Shown here in pieces: positions 32,335 to 39,131 of a stretch of DNA of 39,666 nt. Source of the stretch: Rhodobacteraceae bacterium HIMB11. Lineage in GTDB: Bacteria > Pseudomonadota > Alphaproteobacteria > Rhodobacterales > Rhodobacteraceae. The notes beneath the pieces were generated by a model. That model did not search any database, was not told the origin of the DNA, and saw only the letters and a program-made list of their open reading frames with translations. Position 1 is the first letter of the stretch, and each line of letters opens with the position of its first letter. Location of the stretch: contig AVDB01000014.1 of assembly GCA_000472185.1 (NCBI GenBank), forward strand, positions 1 through 39,666, in the 5' to 3' direction. The translations under genes and the position numbers were made by a program.

Positions 32335-32351
32335 TGCAAGTATCATACCGA
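32335..32351 (-). promoter_or_regulatory. sigma54 promoter of the DUF1566 gene
   Basis: The minus strand reads TCGGTATGATACTTGCA, with GG 32349-32348 and GC 32337-32336 (N10). The predicted start is near 32324, 18 nt before ATG 32306, leaving the ribosome binding site in the leader. Confidence 0.65.
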
Positions 32352-32382
32352 GAAATTTAGAATATCCATAAAATTTCTTAGT

Positions 32383-32399
32383 TTGGTATGAATATTGAA
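32383..32399 (+). promoter_or_regulatory. Possible imperfect sigma54 promoter of motAB
   Basis: TTGGTATGAATATTGAA has the right -24 box (GG 32385-32386) and spacing, but GA replaces the invariant GC at 32397-32398. Divergent from the DUF1566 promoter 34 bp away. Confidence 0.3.
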
Positions 32400-32429
32400 T
32401 GAACGCCGTGAGTATTTGGAGGAAAGTAG

Positions 32430-33191
32430 ATGGATATTGCTTCACTGATTGGATTGCTGGGAGCAATCGGAATGATCGTTGGCGCGATGATCTCTGGTGG
32501 AGGCGTGGGTCCGTTTATTGATGTCCCTTCGATCCTGATTGTATTTGGCGGTACATTTTTCGCCGCAATGTATACTGCTCCGCTACCCGTATACCTCGGT
32601 AGCTTCGGTGCAATGGCGAAAGCATTTCTTCCTCCTGTGAAAAAGCAAGACGAAATGATCATGAAAATAGCCGAACTAGCCGCCGTTGCGCGAAAAGACG
32701 GAATGATGGCGCTTGAGGGGCAGGATGTGCCCGATAAGTTTTTTGAGAAAGGTCTGCAAATGCTTGTTGATGGTGCGGATGAAAAAAAATTGACTCAAGT
32801 TTTGAAAGCTGAGATCGGCGCAATGAAAGTCAGACACGAAGCAATGCAAGGTTGCGTAAAAGCTTGGATTGACCTTGCACCTGCCATGGGAATGATTGGT
32901 ACACTGATTGGGCTTGTGTTGATGCTTGGTAACATGGCGGACCCCAAGGCGATCGGTCCAGCGATGGCTGTTGCACTTTTGACTACACTATACGGAGCTT
33001 TTATTGCGAACGTTCTCTTTGCACCAATTCTTACTAAACTGGAATACTATACTGCCTACGAAGTAACTTATCGAGAAATCGTGATCGCCGGCCTTCAAGG
33101 GATAGCAAAAGGTGAAAGCCCTCGAAATATCCAGGATATTCTGGCCGCCAATCTTGCTCCAAAGGATCAAGCTAAATTAGAGGCTGCATAA
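32430..33191 (+). CDS. pomA: Flagellar stator protein MotA/PomA
   Basis: 253 aa with four transmembrane helices. N-terminus [20 protein letters not shown], cytosolic loop with conserved charged residues ([20 protein letters not shown]), and the diagnostic [40 protein letters not shown] segment. This matches PomA of polar Na+-driven motors closely, more than enteric MotA. It pairs with the PomB-type protein 1 nt downstream. GGAGG-like site (TTGGAGGAA) before ATG. Confidence 0.95.
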   Translation: [253 protein letters not shown]

Positions 33192-33192
33192 G

Positions 33193-34401
33193 ATGGCTGA
33201 TGCTGAAGAAGTTGAATTAGAAGAGGAAGAGCAGGAGGAGTGTCCAAAGTGTCCTCCAGTTGGTGCCCCGGCTTGGATGGCTACATTTGCCGATATGGCG
33301 ACGCTACTGATGGCTTTCTTTGTTTTGATTTTGTCATTTGCTGAATTTAATGTGCCAAAATTCAAGCAAATTTCTGGCTCTCTCAAAAATGCTTTTGGTG
33401 TTCAAAAAGTAATCCCCGTTGTAGAACAACCGAAAGGCACCACAGTTATCGAAATGAATTTCAGCCCCTCTCCATCACCCTCTGTCACGGAGGAGATGAC
33501 ACAACAAACGACGCAACAGGAGCAACGTGAAGTTGAAATCAAGTCAAAAGATAAGGACGCAGAGAACGGAAACGATTTAGATAACGGGGGTACTGATGCT
33601 GAGTCCGGGTCTGGTTACAGCTCAGAAAATCTAACGGCCACACAATTGGCCGATGCACTCCAAGATGCAATTGAAAAAGGGCAAGTTGAACTCCAATCAG
33701 ATGGTGAACAAGTTGTTGTAAACTTCCCCGAGAATGAAAATACCGAAAAAGATCTACCCTCACTACTGCAAGAAACACTTGCAGCACTTGATGAAGCCAG
33801 TGCTGCAACTGGTGAGTCAGAAGGAGTTTTATTTGGTGGTTTAGAACAACAGTTAAAGGACTTATTTTCAAAAATATCAGAACAGGAAAGTCAAATTAAA
33901 GAACTTTCAAATTTAGCCTCTGGTGCCGGTGATGACGGCGACGAGGATAAGAAGGCGAAAGCTTCTATTGCGACAGACCTCTTGGAAGTCGCTTTGCGTC
34001 AAGAAATAGCCGATGGATTGGTGGAGGTCGAACGCAGAGACGGGAAAGTGTTTGTTACTGTTGGTTCAGGCGGAGCATTCCCGTCGGGAACAGCAGATTT
34101 GACCAGTCAAGCACAGGAAATTATTCAACGGATTTCGTTCAATGCATTAACAAGCTCTAGCAAATTGACGGTAACTGGTCACACCGATAACGTACCAATT
34201 TCAGGTGGTCTCTACCGCGATAATTGGGATCTTGCAGCGGCGAGAGCTGCAAGCGTCGTACAAGCTGTGCAAAACACAGGCATGGTAGCTGCTTCAAATT
34301 TACAAGCTGTTTCGAAGGGTGAAAATGATCCTGTTGCTTCAAATGACACGGCAGCGGGGCGCGAGTTAAACCGCCGGATTGAGATTGAAATTGATTACTA
34401 A
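33193..34401 (+). CDS. pomB: Flagellar stator protein MotB/PomB
   Basis: 402 aa. An acidic N-terminus (EEVELEEEEQEECPKCPPVG), a single TM with the ion-binding Asp (ATFADMATLLMAFFVLILSF), and an FGVQK plug region as in PomB. A long, charged linker (about 100-270) is followed by the C-terminal OmpA-like peptidoglycan-binding domain (KLTVTGHTDNVPISGGLYRD ... RELNRRIEIEIDY). At 402 aa it is longer than typical MotB (about 310 aa) because of the linker. Na+ use is inferred from PomB similarity. Confidence 0.95.
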   Translation: MADAEEVELEEEEQEECPKCPPVGAPAWMATFADMATLLMAFFVLILSFAEFNVPKFKQISGSLKNAFGVQKVIPVVEQPKGTTVIEMNFSPSPSPSVTEEMTQQTTQQEQREVEIKSKDKDAENGNDLDNGGTDAESGSGYSSENLTATQLADALQDAIEKGQVELQSDGEQVVVNFPENENTEKDLPSLLQETLAALDEASAATGESEGVLFGGLEQQLKDLFSKISEQESQIKELSNLASGAGDDGDEDKKAKASIATDLLEVALRQEIADGLVEVERRDGKVFVTVGSGGAFPSGTADLTSQAQEIIQRISFNALTSSSKLTVTGHTDNVPISGGLYRDNWDLAAARAASVVQAVQNTGMVAASNLQAVSKGENDPVASNDTAAGRELNRRIEIEIDY

Positions 34402-34425
34402 AACTTTTGTGGGTCTGGCCGTTTT
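34399..34425 (+). promoter_or_regulatory. sigma28 (FliA)-type promoter of fliD
   Basis: TAAA (34399-34402, overlapping the pomB stop), exactly 15 nt, GCCGTTTT (34418-34425). Predicted start is near 34432, with fliD ATG at 34444. Confidence 0.65.
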
Positions 34426-34443
34426 AATTAATGAGGTATTCTC

Positions 34444-36096
34444 ATGACAGTAGATTATTTAAGTACGCTTAATTCAAAGGGCTCTGGCCTCAACATTTCG
34501 CAAATTGTCGACAGTCTTGTGCAAGCGGAAGTCCAACCGAAAAGGACTTTAATAACAAAATCACAAAGCGCTACGGAATTGAAGATATCTGAGCTTGCTG
34601 ACTTAAAAGCTAAAGCTAATACCTTTCAATCACAACTTGGCTCTCTTTCTTTTGCAAAGAGTTTCAAAATTGAAAATAGTAACACGGCAGCTATCGAGGT
34701 AATAAACACTTCGGTGCTGCATGAAGCAGAGTCTTTTTCTTCAAATATTGATGTGAAGCAACTGGCGCGAAAGCAGACATTATTATTTGAGGGTTATAAT
34801 GCTACTGCGGAACAGATTGGAGACATTAACCTTTCGATTTCTTTTGGAAAAGTGGCTGAAGATTTAGAAAGTGCGACCGACGATAACGTATTTGATGTGA
34901 ACAATGCACTCTCTACGCAGCAATTATCACTTTCTGATGCCACTTTGGAAGAGCTATCTAATGCGTTAAATGCTTTAGAGGGTATCAGCAGCGAAATTTT
35001 GAAACTAAGTGAAACCAACTATGCGCTGGCAGTGTACTCTGATTTTGGTGCCGATAATGCGCTCAAGATCACATCAAACATTGAAGGTTTGTCGGCATCT
35101 AGCGTGACAGAATATCAATCGGTTCAAAAAGTCTCAGCACAAAATGCGATATTAGAACTCAATGGTATTGAGATTGAGCGCTCCACTAACACAATTGACG
35201 ATGTGATAGATGGAAAAACACTGACCCTTAAAGCCATTAGTGAGCAATCAATATCAATTTCTGGCGATTTTGACGCGGAAATTGCGAAAAATCTCATGTT
35301 AGACTTTGTCGATACTTTGAATGATTTTAAGCGTCATTTGGCTAATCTAACCCAAAGAAATATTGATGGTTTAAGTCAAAGTCCATTTTCTTCTGATGCC
35401 GCCGTAAAAGGAATGTACACTCAATTAAATAATCTGTTGCGCGAGCCACTAGCAGGTTTTGGCACGAGCGATATTTATCTCGCTCAAATGGGCGTTATGA
35501 CAAACCGTGACGGATCCATAAGTCTCAATGAAGATAAGTTTGAGAATTTTTTTGAAACAAATAATTCTAATTTCTTTGCATTATCAGATAATTATTATAA
35601 TGATCCCTCTAATTCAATCCAAATTGAAATTCTAGATACGAAAGATCAAATTCCGGGTTCGTTTGATTTTGTATTTGACGCCGACACTGGTGAAGCAACT
35701 CTAGATAATAAAACACTTGTCAAATCGGTGATCGGCGATAATACGATCTTTCGATCAGAAGATGTTGGCTTCAGTGGCATTCAATTAACGGTTGCCACCA
35801 ACTCAATTCCTGCATCTACAACTTTAAACGTGGGTATTTCTGCCTCACAAAAACTGAGTAATCTTATCTCCGGATTTTTGAACTCAAATGGTGAGATTGC
35901 TCAGAAAGAGAAAGTTTTCGACGAAGATATGAGTAATTTTGAGACTGATTTGCTGTCGTTGGTCGACAAAGAAAATACGACTAGAGCGCGGTATATAGAG
36001 CAATTCACGGCTATGGAGCAAATCGTAACAAAGTTAAAATCTACGGGTGATTATATTACGACAATAATGGATGCTTGGAACAAAGAGGATAATTAA
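34444..36096 (+). CDS. fliD: Flagellar filament cap protein FliD
   Basis: 550 aa. The N-terminal FliD domain begins LSTLNSKGSGLNISQIVDSL with VQAEVQPKRTLI, then ELADLKAKANTFQSQLGSLS. The C-terminal domain shows KGMYTQLNNLLREPLAGFGT, LAQMGVMTNRDGSISLNEDK and the coiled-coil tail ending YIEQFTAMEQIVTKLKSTGD. FliD caps the filament tip and promotes flagellin insertion. Length is normal. The stop overlaps the convergent FleQ-like gene by 4 nt. Confidence 0.92.
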   Translation: MTVDYLSTLNSKGSGLNISQIVDSLVQAEVQPKRTLITKSQSATELKISELADLKAKANTFQSQLGSLSFAKSFKIENSNTAAIEVINTSVLHEAESFSSNIDVKQLARKQTLLFEGYNATAEQIGDINLSISFGKVAEDLESATDDNVFDVNNALSTQQLSLSDATLEELSNALNALEGISSEILKLSETNYALAVYSDFGADNALKITSNIEGLSASSVTEYQSVQKVSAQNAILELNGIEIERSTNTIDDVIDGKTLTLKAISEQSISISGDFDAEIAKNLMLDFVDTLNDFKRHLANLTQRNIDGLSQSPFSSDAAVKGMYTQLNNLLREPLAGFGTSDIYLAQMGVMTNRDGSISLNEDKFENFFETNNSNFFALSDNYYNDPSNSIQIEILDTKDQIPGSFDFVFDADTGEATLDNKTLVKSVIGDNTIFRSEDVGFSGIQLTVATNSIPASTTLNVGISASQKLSNLISGFLNSNGEIAQKEKVFDEDMSNFETDLLSLVDKENTTRARYIEQFTAMEQIVTKLKSTGDYITTIMDAWNKEDN

Positions 36097-37175
36097 TTTT
36101 GATTGATTCCGTATTTTTTCATTTTTTCAATTAAAGTTGTTCTTCTTAACATTAATTTTTCCGCGGCGTTAGCTACGTGACCTTGTTGATCTGTTAAGGC
36201 TGCCTCAATCAAGACGACTTCAATTTCGCTTAGTAGGCGTCGGACGTTGGTTTCTGGATAATGTTCAAACCAAACTCTGAAATCTTCTGCGGATGGTGGG
36301 CTTTTTTCTTGGGCTAAATCCAATTCTGCTATTGTTTCTAATTCAGACAGTTCGTCCCAGGTTTCCGTGTTTTCATCGTCAAAAAATGTGTGTTCAGGCG
36401 CCTGCATCCGAAGGAGATTTTGCGTTACATGTTCACCAGATATATTAATGTTTGGGAACAACACTGATGCTCTCAGTATTATATTTTTTAGTTCTCTGAT
36501 GTTTCCAGGCCAACTATAATTTGATAGCGCTCGGATACCATCTTTGCTGAACCTGGGAAGATCTTTTTGTTGTTTTTTCGAAAAAGTTTTTTTTAGAAGT
36601 GCGTCTATCAATTCCGGTAAGTCATCGGTGCGTTGTTTTAATGAGGGGACAATGATTGGGAATACATTGAGGCGGTACATCAGGTCAGCTCGAAAAGAGC
36701 CTTTGTTTGTCATTTCTTCTAAATCTTTATGAGACGCGCTGATAATTCGAACATTAATTTCAATGTTCTCACGCCCACCTATGCGCTGTACTCTTTGTGT
36801 TTCAATTACACGCAATAGTTTTGATTGAAGATCTGGTGACATATCACCAATCTCATCTAAAAAGAGCGTACCATTCGACGCTTGCTCAAATCTTCCTTCT
36901 CTTTTTCGATCGGCTCCGGTGAAAGCTCCTTTTTCGTAGCCGAATAGTTCCGACTCTAGCAAATCTTTTGGAATAGCTGCGCAATTGATAGCAACAAACT
37001 CACCGGGCCGTTCCGATATTTCATGAACAGCTTCCGCAACCAACTCTTTTCCTGATCCGGTGGGGCCTTGGATTAGAACAGATCCGTCGGAAGGCCCAAC
37101 GAGCTCAATAAGTTTTTTTAGTCGTACGGCTTGGTCTGAGCTGCCAACTATTTTGTCTATCGCGCTAACTGTCAA
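36093..37175 (-). CDS. fleQ: sigma54 activator without N-terminal domain (FleQ-like), with Fis-type HTH
   Basis: 360 aa, read from TTG 37175 (stop codon upstream at about 37190-37188). The AAA+ domain begins immediately: IVGSSDQAVRLKK at residues 9-21, Walker A GPTGSGKE (37-44), GAFTGA (83-88), Walker B GTLFLDE. After an acidic linker a Fis-type HTH ends the protein (GHVANAAEKLMLRRTTLIEK). It has no receiver-like FleQ domain, the mirror image of the FleT-like protein at 10448. I infer it supplies DNA binding and FleT supplies regulation, as in the FleQ/FleT pair of R. sphaeroides. Gene name given by analogy. Confidence 0.85.
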   Translation of the reverse strand: MTVSAIDKIVGSSDQAVRLKKLIELVGPSDGSVLIQGPTGSGKELVAEAVHEISERPGEFVAINCAAIPKDLLESELFGYEKGAFTGADRKREGRFEQASNGTLFLDEIGDMSPDLQSKLLRVIETQRVQRIGGRENIEINVRIISASHKDLEEMTNKGSFRADLMYRLNVFPIIVPSLKQRTDDLPELIDALLKKTFSKKQQKDLPRFSKDGIRALSNYSWPGNIRELKNIILRASVLFPNINISGEHVTQNLLRMQAPEHTFFDDENTETWDELSELETIAELDLAQEKSPPSAEDFRVWFEHYPETNVRRLLSEIEVVLIEAALTDQQGHVANAAEKLMLRRTTLIEKMKKYGINQN

Positions 37176-37203
37176 AATTTTGTACCATTATCCATATGTA
37201 AAG

Positions 37204-37232
37204 TTGTCAATTAATCGCCAGAATAATATGAT
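37204..37232 (+). promoter_or_regulatory. Probable sigma70 promoter of the NHLP-like gene
   Basis: TTGTCA (37204-37209), 17 nt, TATGAT (37227-37232): five of six in both boxes. The predicted start is about 37239. On the opposite strand the same bases give a perfect TTGACA, which might serve fleQ, though its -10 is poor. Confidence 0.5.
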
Positions 37233-37291
37233 TAGGCATAGAACTCCAATGCAATTTTATGTAAATTTGTATGTAATCAAGGAAAGTTACA

Positions 37292-37678
37292 GTGACTAAC
37301 TCTACTAGCCGTGCTTTGGTGCCTTCTAAATCTCGCTCCGTTGTATCCAAAGCGGCTGGCGTCAAAAATGACGACTTTAAGTTGGTCGATGGACGAGTAG
37401 ACTTGCAAAATCGCGACCAAGTAAAAGAGCAGTTGCCTGATATATTAGGGCGTGTTTTAGCGCGTGCATGGCTAGACAAGGAGTTTTTAGAAGATTTTCG
37501 TGAGAATCCGCTAGTTGTTTTGGCAAGAGCTGGTGTTCATTTGCCTGATACGATGCACATAGAATTCCAAAAGGCAAACTCAGACCGTCCAAAGATCGTT
37601 GTTTTTGAACAACCAGAGAACTCAAAACTAAAATTAAGAGTATTTTATTTGCAGTTAGTAATGGTGGCAGGGCGATGA
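37292..37678 (+). CDS. NHLP / nitrile-hydratase-alpha-like leader domain protein, 128 aa
   Basis: Read from GTG 37292, with AAGGAAAG upstream. Residues 52-108 match the NHLP leader fold found in nitrile hydratase alpha N-termini and in RiPP precursors: LGRVLARAWLDKEFLEDFR, ENPLVVLARAGVHLPDTMHI (DPxxxLxxxGxxLP pattern), and IVVFEQPEN. The 18-residue tail (KLKLRVFYLQLVMVAGR) is hydrophobic/basic and not Cys/Ser/Gly-rich, and no modifying enzyme or ABC peptidase is visible within the window. It overlaps the Sel1 gene (ATGA). Could be a stand-alone regulatory or signalling relative of the family. Confidence 0.7.
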   Translation: MTNSTSRALVPSKSRSVVSKAAGVKNDDFKLVDGRVDLQNRDQVKEQLPDILGRVLARAWLDKEFLEDFRENPLVVLARAGVHLPDTMHIEFQKANSDRPKIVVFEQPENSKLKLRVFYLQLVMVAGR

Positions 37679-38286
37679 AACATTACGTGTCCAATTATTT
37701 TACTTCAATATTTATAGTGGTTTTCTCGTTCGGAACTGTCAGTATAGCGGATGATACAAAAGAGCCAAATTTTGTGATTGCTGCCGATGCATTTCAAAAT
37801 GGTGATTATGTAGATGCAGCAGTGCGTTTCGGTAATTTGGCTGTGAATGGAAATGCAGCCGCACAATACAACTATGCAATGTTGGTTTATAAAGGGGTGG
37901 GGGCACCAAGTGACTTTGAAGAGGCTTGGTATTGGTCCTGGATGGCCCGATTAGCAGGCATTGAAAAGGCAGTTGAACTTACAGATCAGATTGCGGGTGA
38001 ACTCGGATTAGAGCACGAAGAAACCTTGCTTCGTCGTTTGCGGAGTACATTCGAAAAAGATGCGCTTCAGGGCGATGCCACGGCTCTTTCAAATATGGCT
38101 ATTTTCTTGAGTGAAGCGCAGACCGATCCTGACTTATCGGAATGTTATGTTTGGGCACTTGTTGCACAAGCTCTGGGGCGAACCGATGTTCAACACATTG
38201 TCAAGAAAGCTAACGACGAACTTGAATTAAGCGTCAAAATAGAAAGTCAGAAAAAAGCAAAAGCTATATTCAAAGATTTTCAATAG
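37675..38286 (+). CDS. Exported Sel1/TPR-like repeat protein, 203 aa
   Basis: A signal peptide (IFIVVFSFGTVSIA, about residues 11-25) precedes Sel1-like repeats: FQNGDYVDAAVRFGNLAVNG, NAAAQYNYAMLVYKGVGAPS with DFEEAWYWSWMARLAG, and a second GDATALSNMAIFLSEAQ ... CYVWALVAQALG. Sel1 proteins act as periplasmic protein-interaction scaffolds. It overlaps the NHLP-like gene by 4 nt, so they are translationally coupled. A position amid flagellar genes recalls the FlgT/MotX-type Sel1 proteins of polar motors (MotX carries Sel1 repeats), which makes a stator-associated role plausible but unproven. Confidence 0.75.
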   Translation: MKHYVSNYFTSIFIVVFSFGTVSIADDTKEPNFVIAADAFQNGDYVDAAVRFGNLAVNGNAAAQYNYAMLVYKGVGAPSDFEEAWYWSWMARLAGIEKAVELTDQIAGELGLEHEETLLRRLRSTFEKDALQGDATALSNMAIFLSEAQTDPDLSECYVWALVAQALGRTDVQHIVKKANDELELSVKIESQKKAKAIFKDFQ

Positions 38287-38291
38287 AAACC

Positions 38292-38750
38292 TCAATTTCG
38301 TCTATTGAATTGTATTATGTCTTGGACAAATTCATGATTTAGGTTGAGACGCGCGGAAATTTCCTCGCTACTGATACCCTCATTGGTGAAGGCGATAACA
38401 TCGTCTAATTTGTTATCAAAATCTTTAGCTTCGGTCGCGTATGCTTTGGGTTCTGGGATTCTTAATTTTAAAAGGTGGGTTCGTAACTCTATTACTTCTG
38501 CCAGTAATTCTTCTGAGCGCTGGGTCATATTATTTTCGAGAAGAAGCATTGCATTGACTAAATCAGTGTCTAGCTTTTTGTTTGCGAGACTTATGTCAGT
38601 GGTTGTTGCGACATCCTTTAAATTATTTTTCAGTTCTGAAGTTGCACGTGATAGTTTTGTCACCTTGGCGGTCAGCAAAAGTACAGACAGTGTTAAAATC
38701 GAAAAGCTTGCTGCAACTAAATAAACTATCGGTAAATCTATGTTTGGCAT
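38292..38750 (-). CDS. DUF2802-like membrane protein, 152 aa, sigma54-controlled
   Basis: From ATG 38750, preceded by GGAGGAG; an upstream in-frame start at 38771 is rejected. One N-terminal TM (about 6-27, VYLVAASFSILTLSVLLLTA), a coiled-coil middle, and a C-terminal HTH-like end (KLDDVIAFTNEGISSEEISA, LNLNHEFVQDI). This arrangement matches the DUF2802 family seen beside flagellar/chemotaxis genes in several proteobacteria. Function unknown. Directly upstream is a near-perfect sigma54 promoter. Confidence 0.7.
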   Translation of the reverse strand: MPNIDLPIVYLVAASFSILTLSVLLLTAKVTKLSRATSELKNNLKDVATTTDISLANKKLDTDLVNAMLLLENNMTQRSEELLAEVIELRTHLLKLRIPEPKAYATEAKDFDNKLDDVIAFTNEGISSEEISARLNLNHEFVQDIIQFNRRN

Positions 38751-38774
38751 ATACTCTCCTCCTATCTTCAAGAA

Positions 38775-38791
38775 GGCAAAGATTATGCCAA
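38775..38791 (-). promoter_or_regulatory. sigma54 promoter of the DUF2802-like gene
   Basis: The minus strand reads TTGGCATAATCTTTGCC, with GG 38789-38788 and GC 38777-38776 (N10). The predicted start is about 38765, leaving a 14-nt leader with GGAGG. Confidence 0.75.
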
Positions 38792-38799
38792 GTCAAAAA

Positions 38800-39081
38800 T
38801 TAACTTTTCATCTCAATGTAACTGTTCATCAATTCTTCAGCTACAACATCTAAGTTTATGGGATACTCACCCCTTTTTATGGCAGCCTTAATCCTATTTA
38901 CTGCCTCCAAGTCAACCGGAGGCTTCTTGGAGAGCTCAGAGGCCATTTGTTTTGATGTTAGGTTATCCACGCCATCAGATGTTGCCTGCGTAGCGACTGA
39001 GCGATCGCCACTTGGAGGCTTCGTGGAAGAAGAACTCTGTTGCAACACTGCACGTACTGAATTGTTTACGCTTTCGACCAT
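38800..39081 (-). CDS. flgM: Anti-sigma28 factor FlgM
   Basis: 93 aa from ATG 39081 (MVESVNNSVRAVL), with AGGAGA upstream; an in-frame ATG at 39114 lacks such a site and precedes the -10 box. The C-terminal sigma-binding motif is clear: PVDLEAVNRIKAAIKRGEYP INLDVVAEEL, matching the RGEYxID pattern. FlgM binds and inhibits FliA until it is exported through the completed hook. It implies that fliA lies elsewhere in the genome. It lies between flgA and a DUF2802-like gene. Confidence 0.93.
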   Translation of the reverse strand: MVESVNNSVRAVLQQSSSSTKPPSGDRSVATQATSDGVDNLTSKQMASELSKKPPVDLEAVNRIKAAIKRGEYPINLDVVAEELMNSYIEMKS

Positions 39082-39104
39082 TTTCTTGTCTCCTATTGCA
39101 TCAT

Positions 39105-39131
39105 TAAACGACACAAACTCAGTTCATTTTA
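39105..39131 (-). promoter_or_regulatory. sigma28 (FliA)-type promoter of flgM
   Basis: The minus strand reads TAAA (39131-39128), 15 nt, GTCGTTTA (39112-39105). It overlaps the 3' end of flgA. The predicted start is near 39098. An extra FliA-dependent flgM promoter would give feedback control as known in enteric bacteria. Confidence 0.6.

Noticed and set aside
37176-37204. sigma70 promoter for the FleQ-like gene on the minus strand
   Set aside because: A perfect TTGACA is present on that strand, but no acceptable -10 box is found at 16-18 nt, so I do not list it as a feature.
36093-37299. Possibility that the FleQ-like protein lost its N-terminal domain by frameshift
   Set aside because: Upstream bases on that strand contain an in-frame stop at once, and the next gene is divergent and occupies the space; no remnant of a receiver-like domain is visible.
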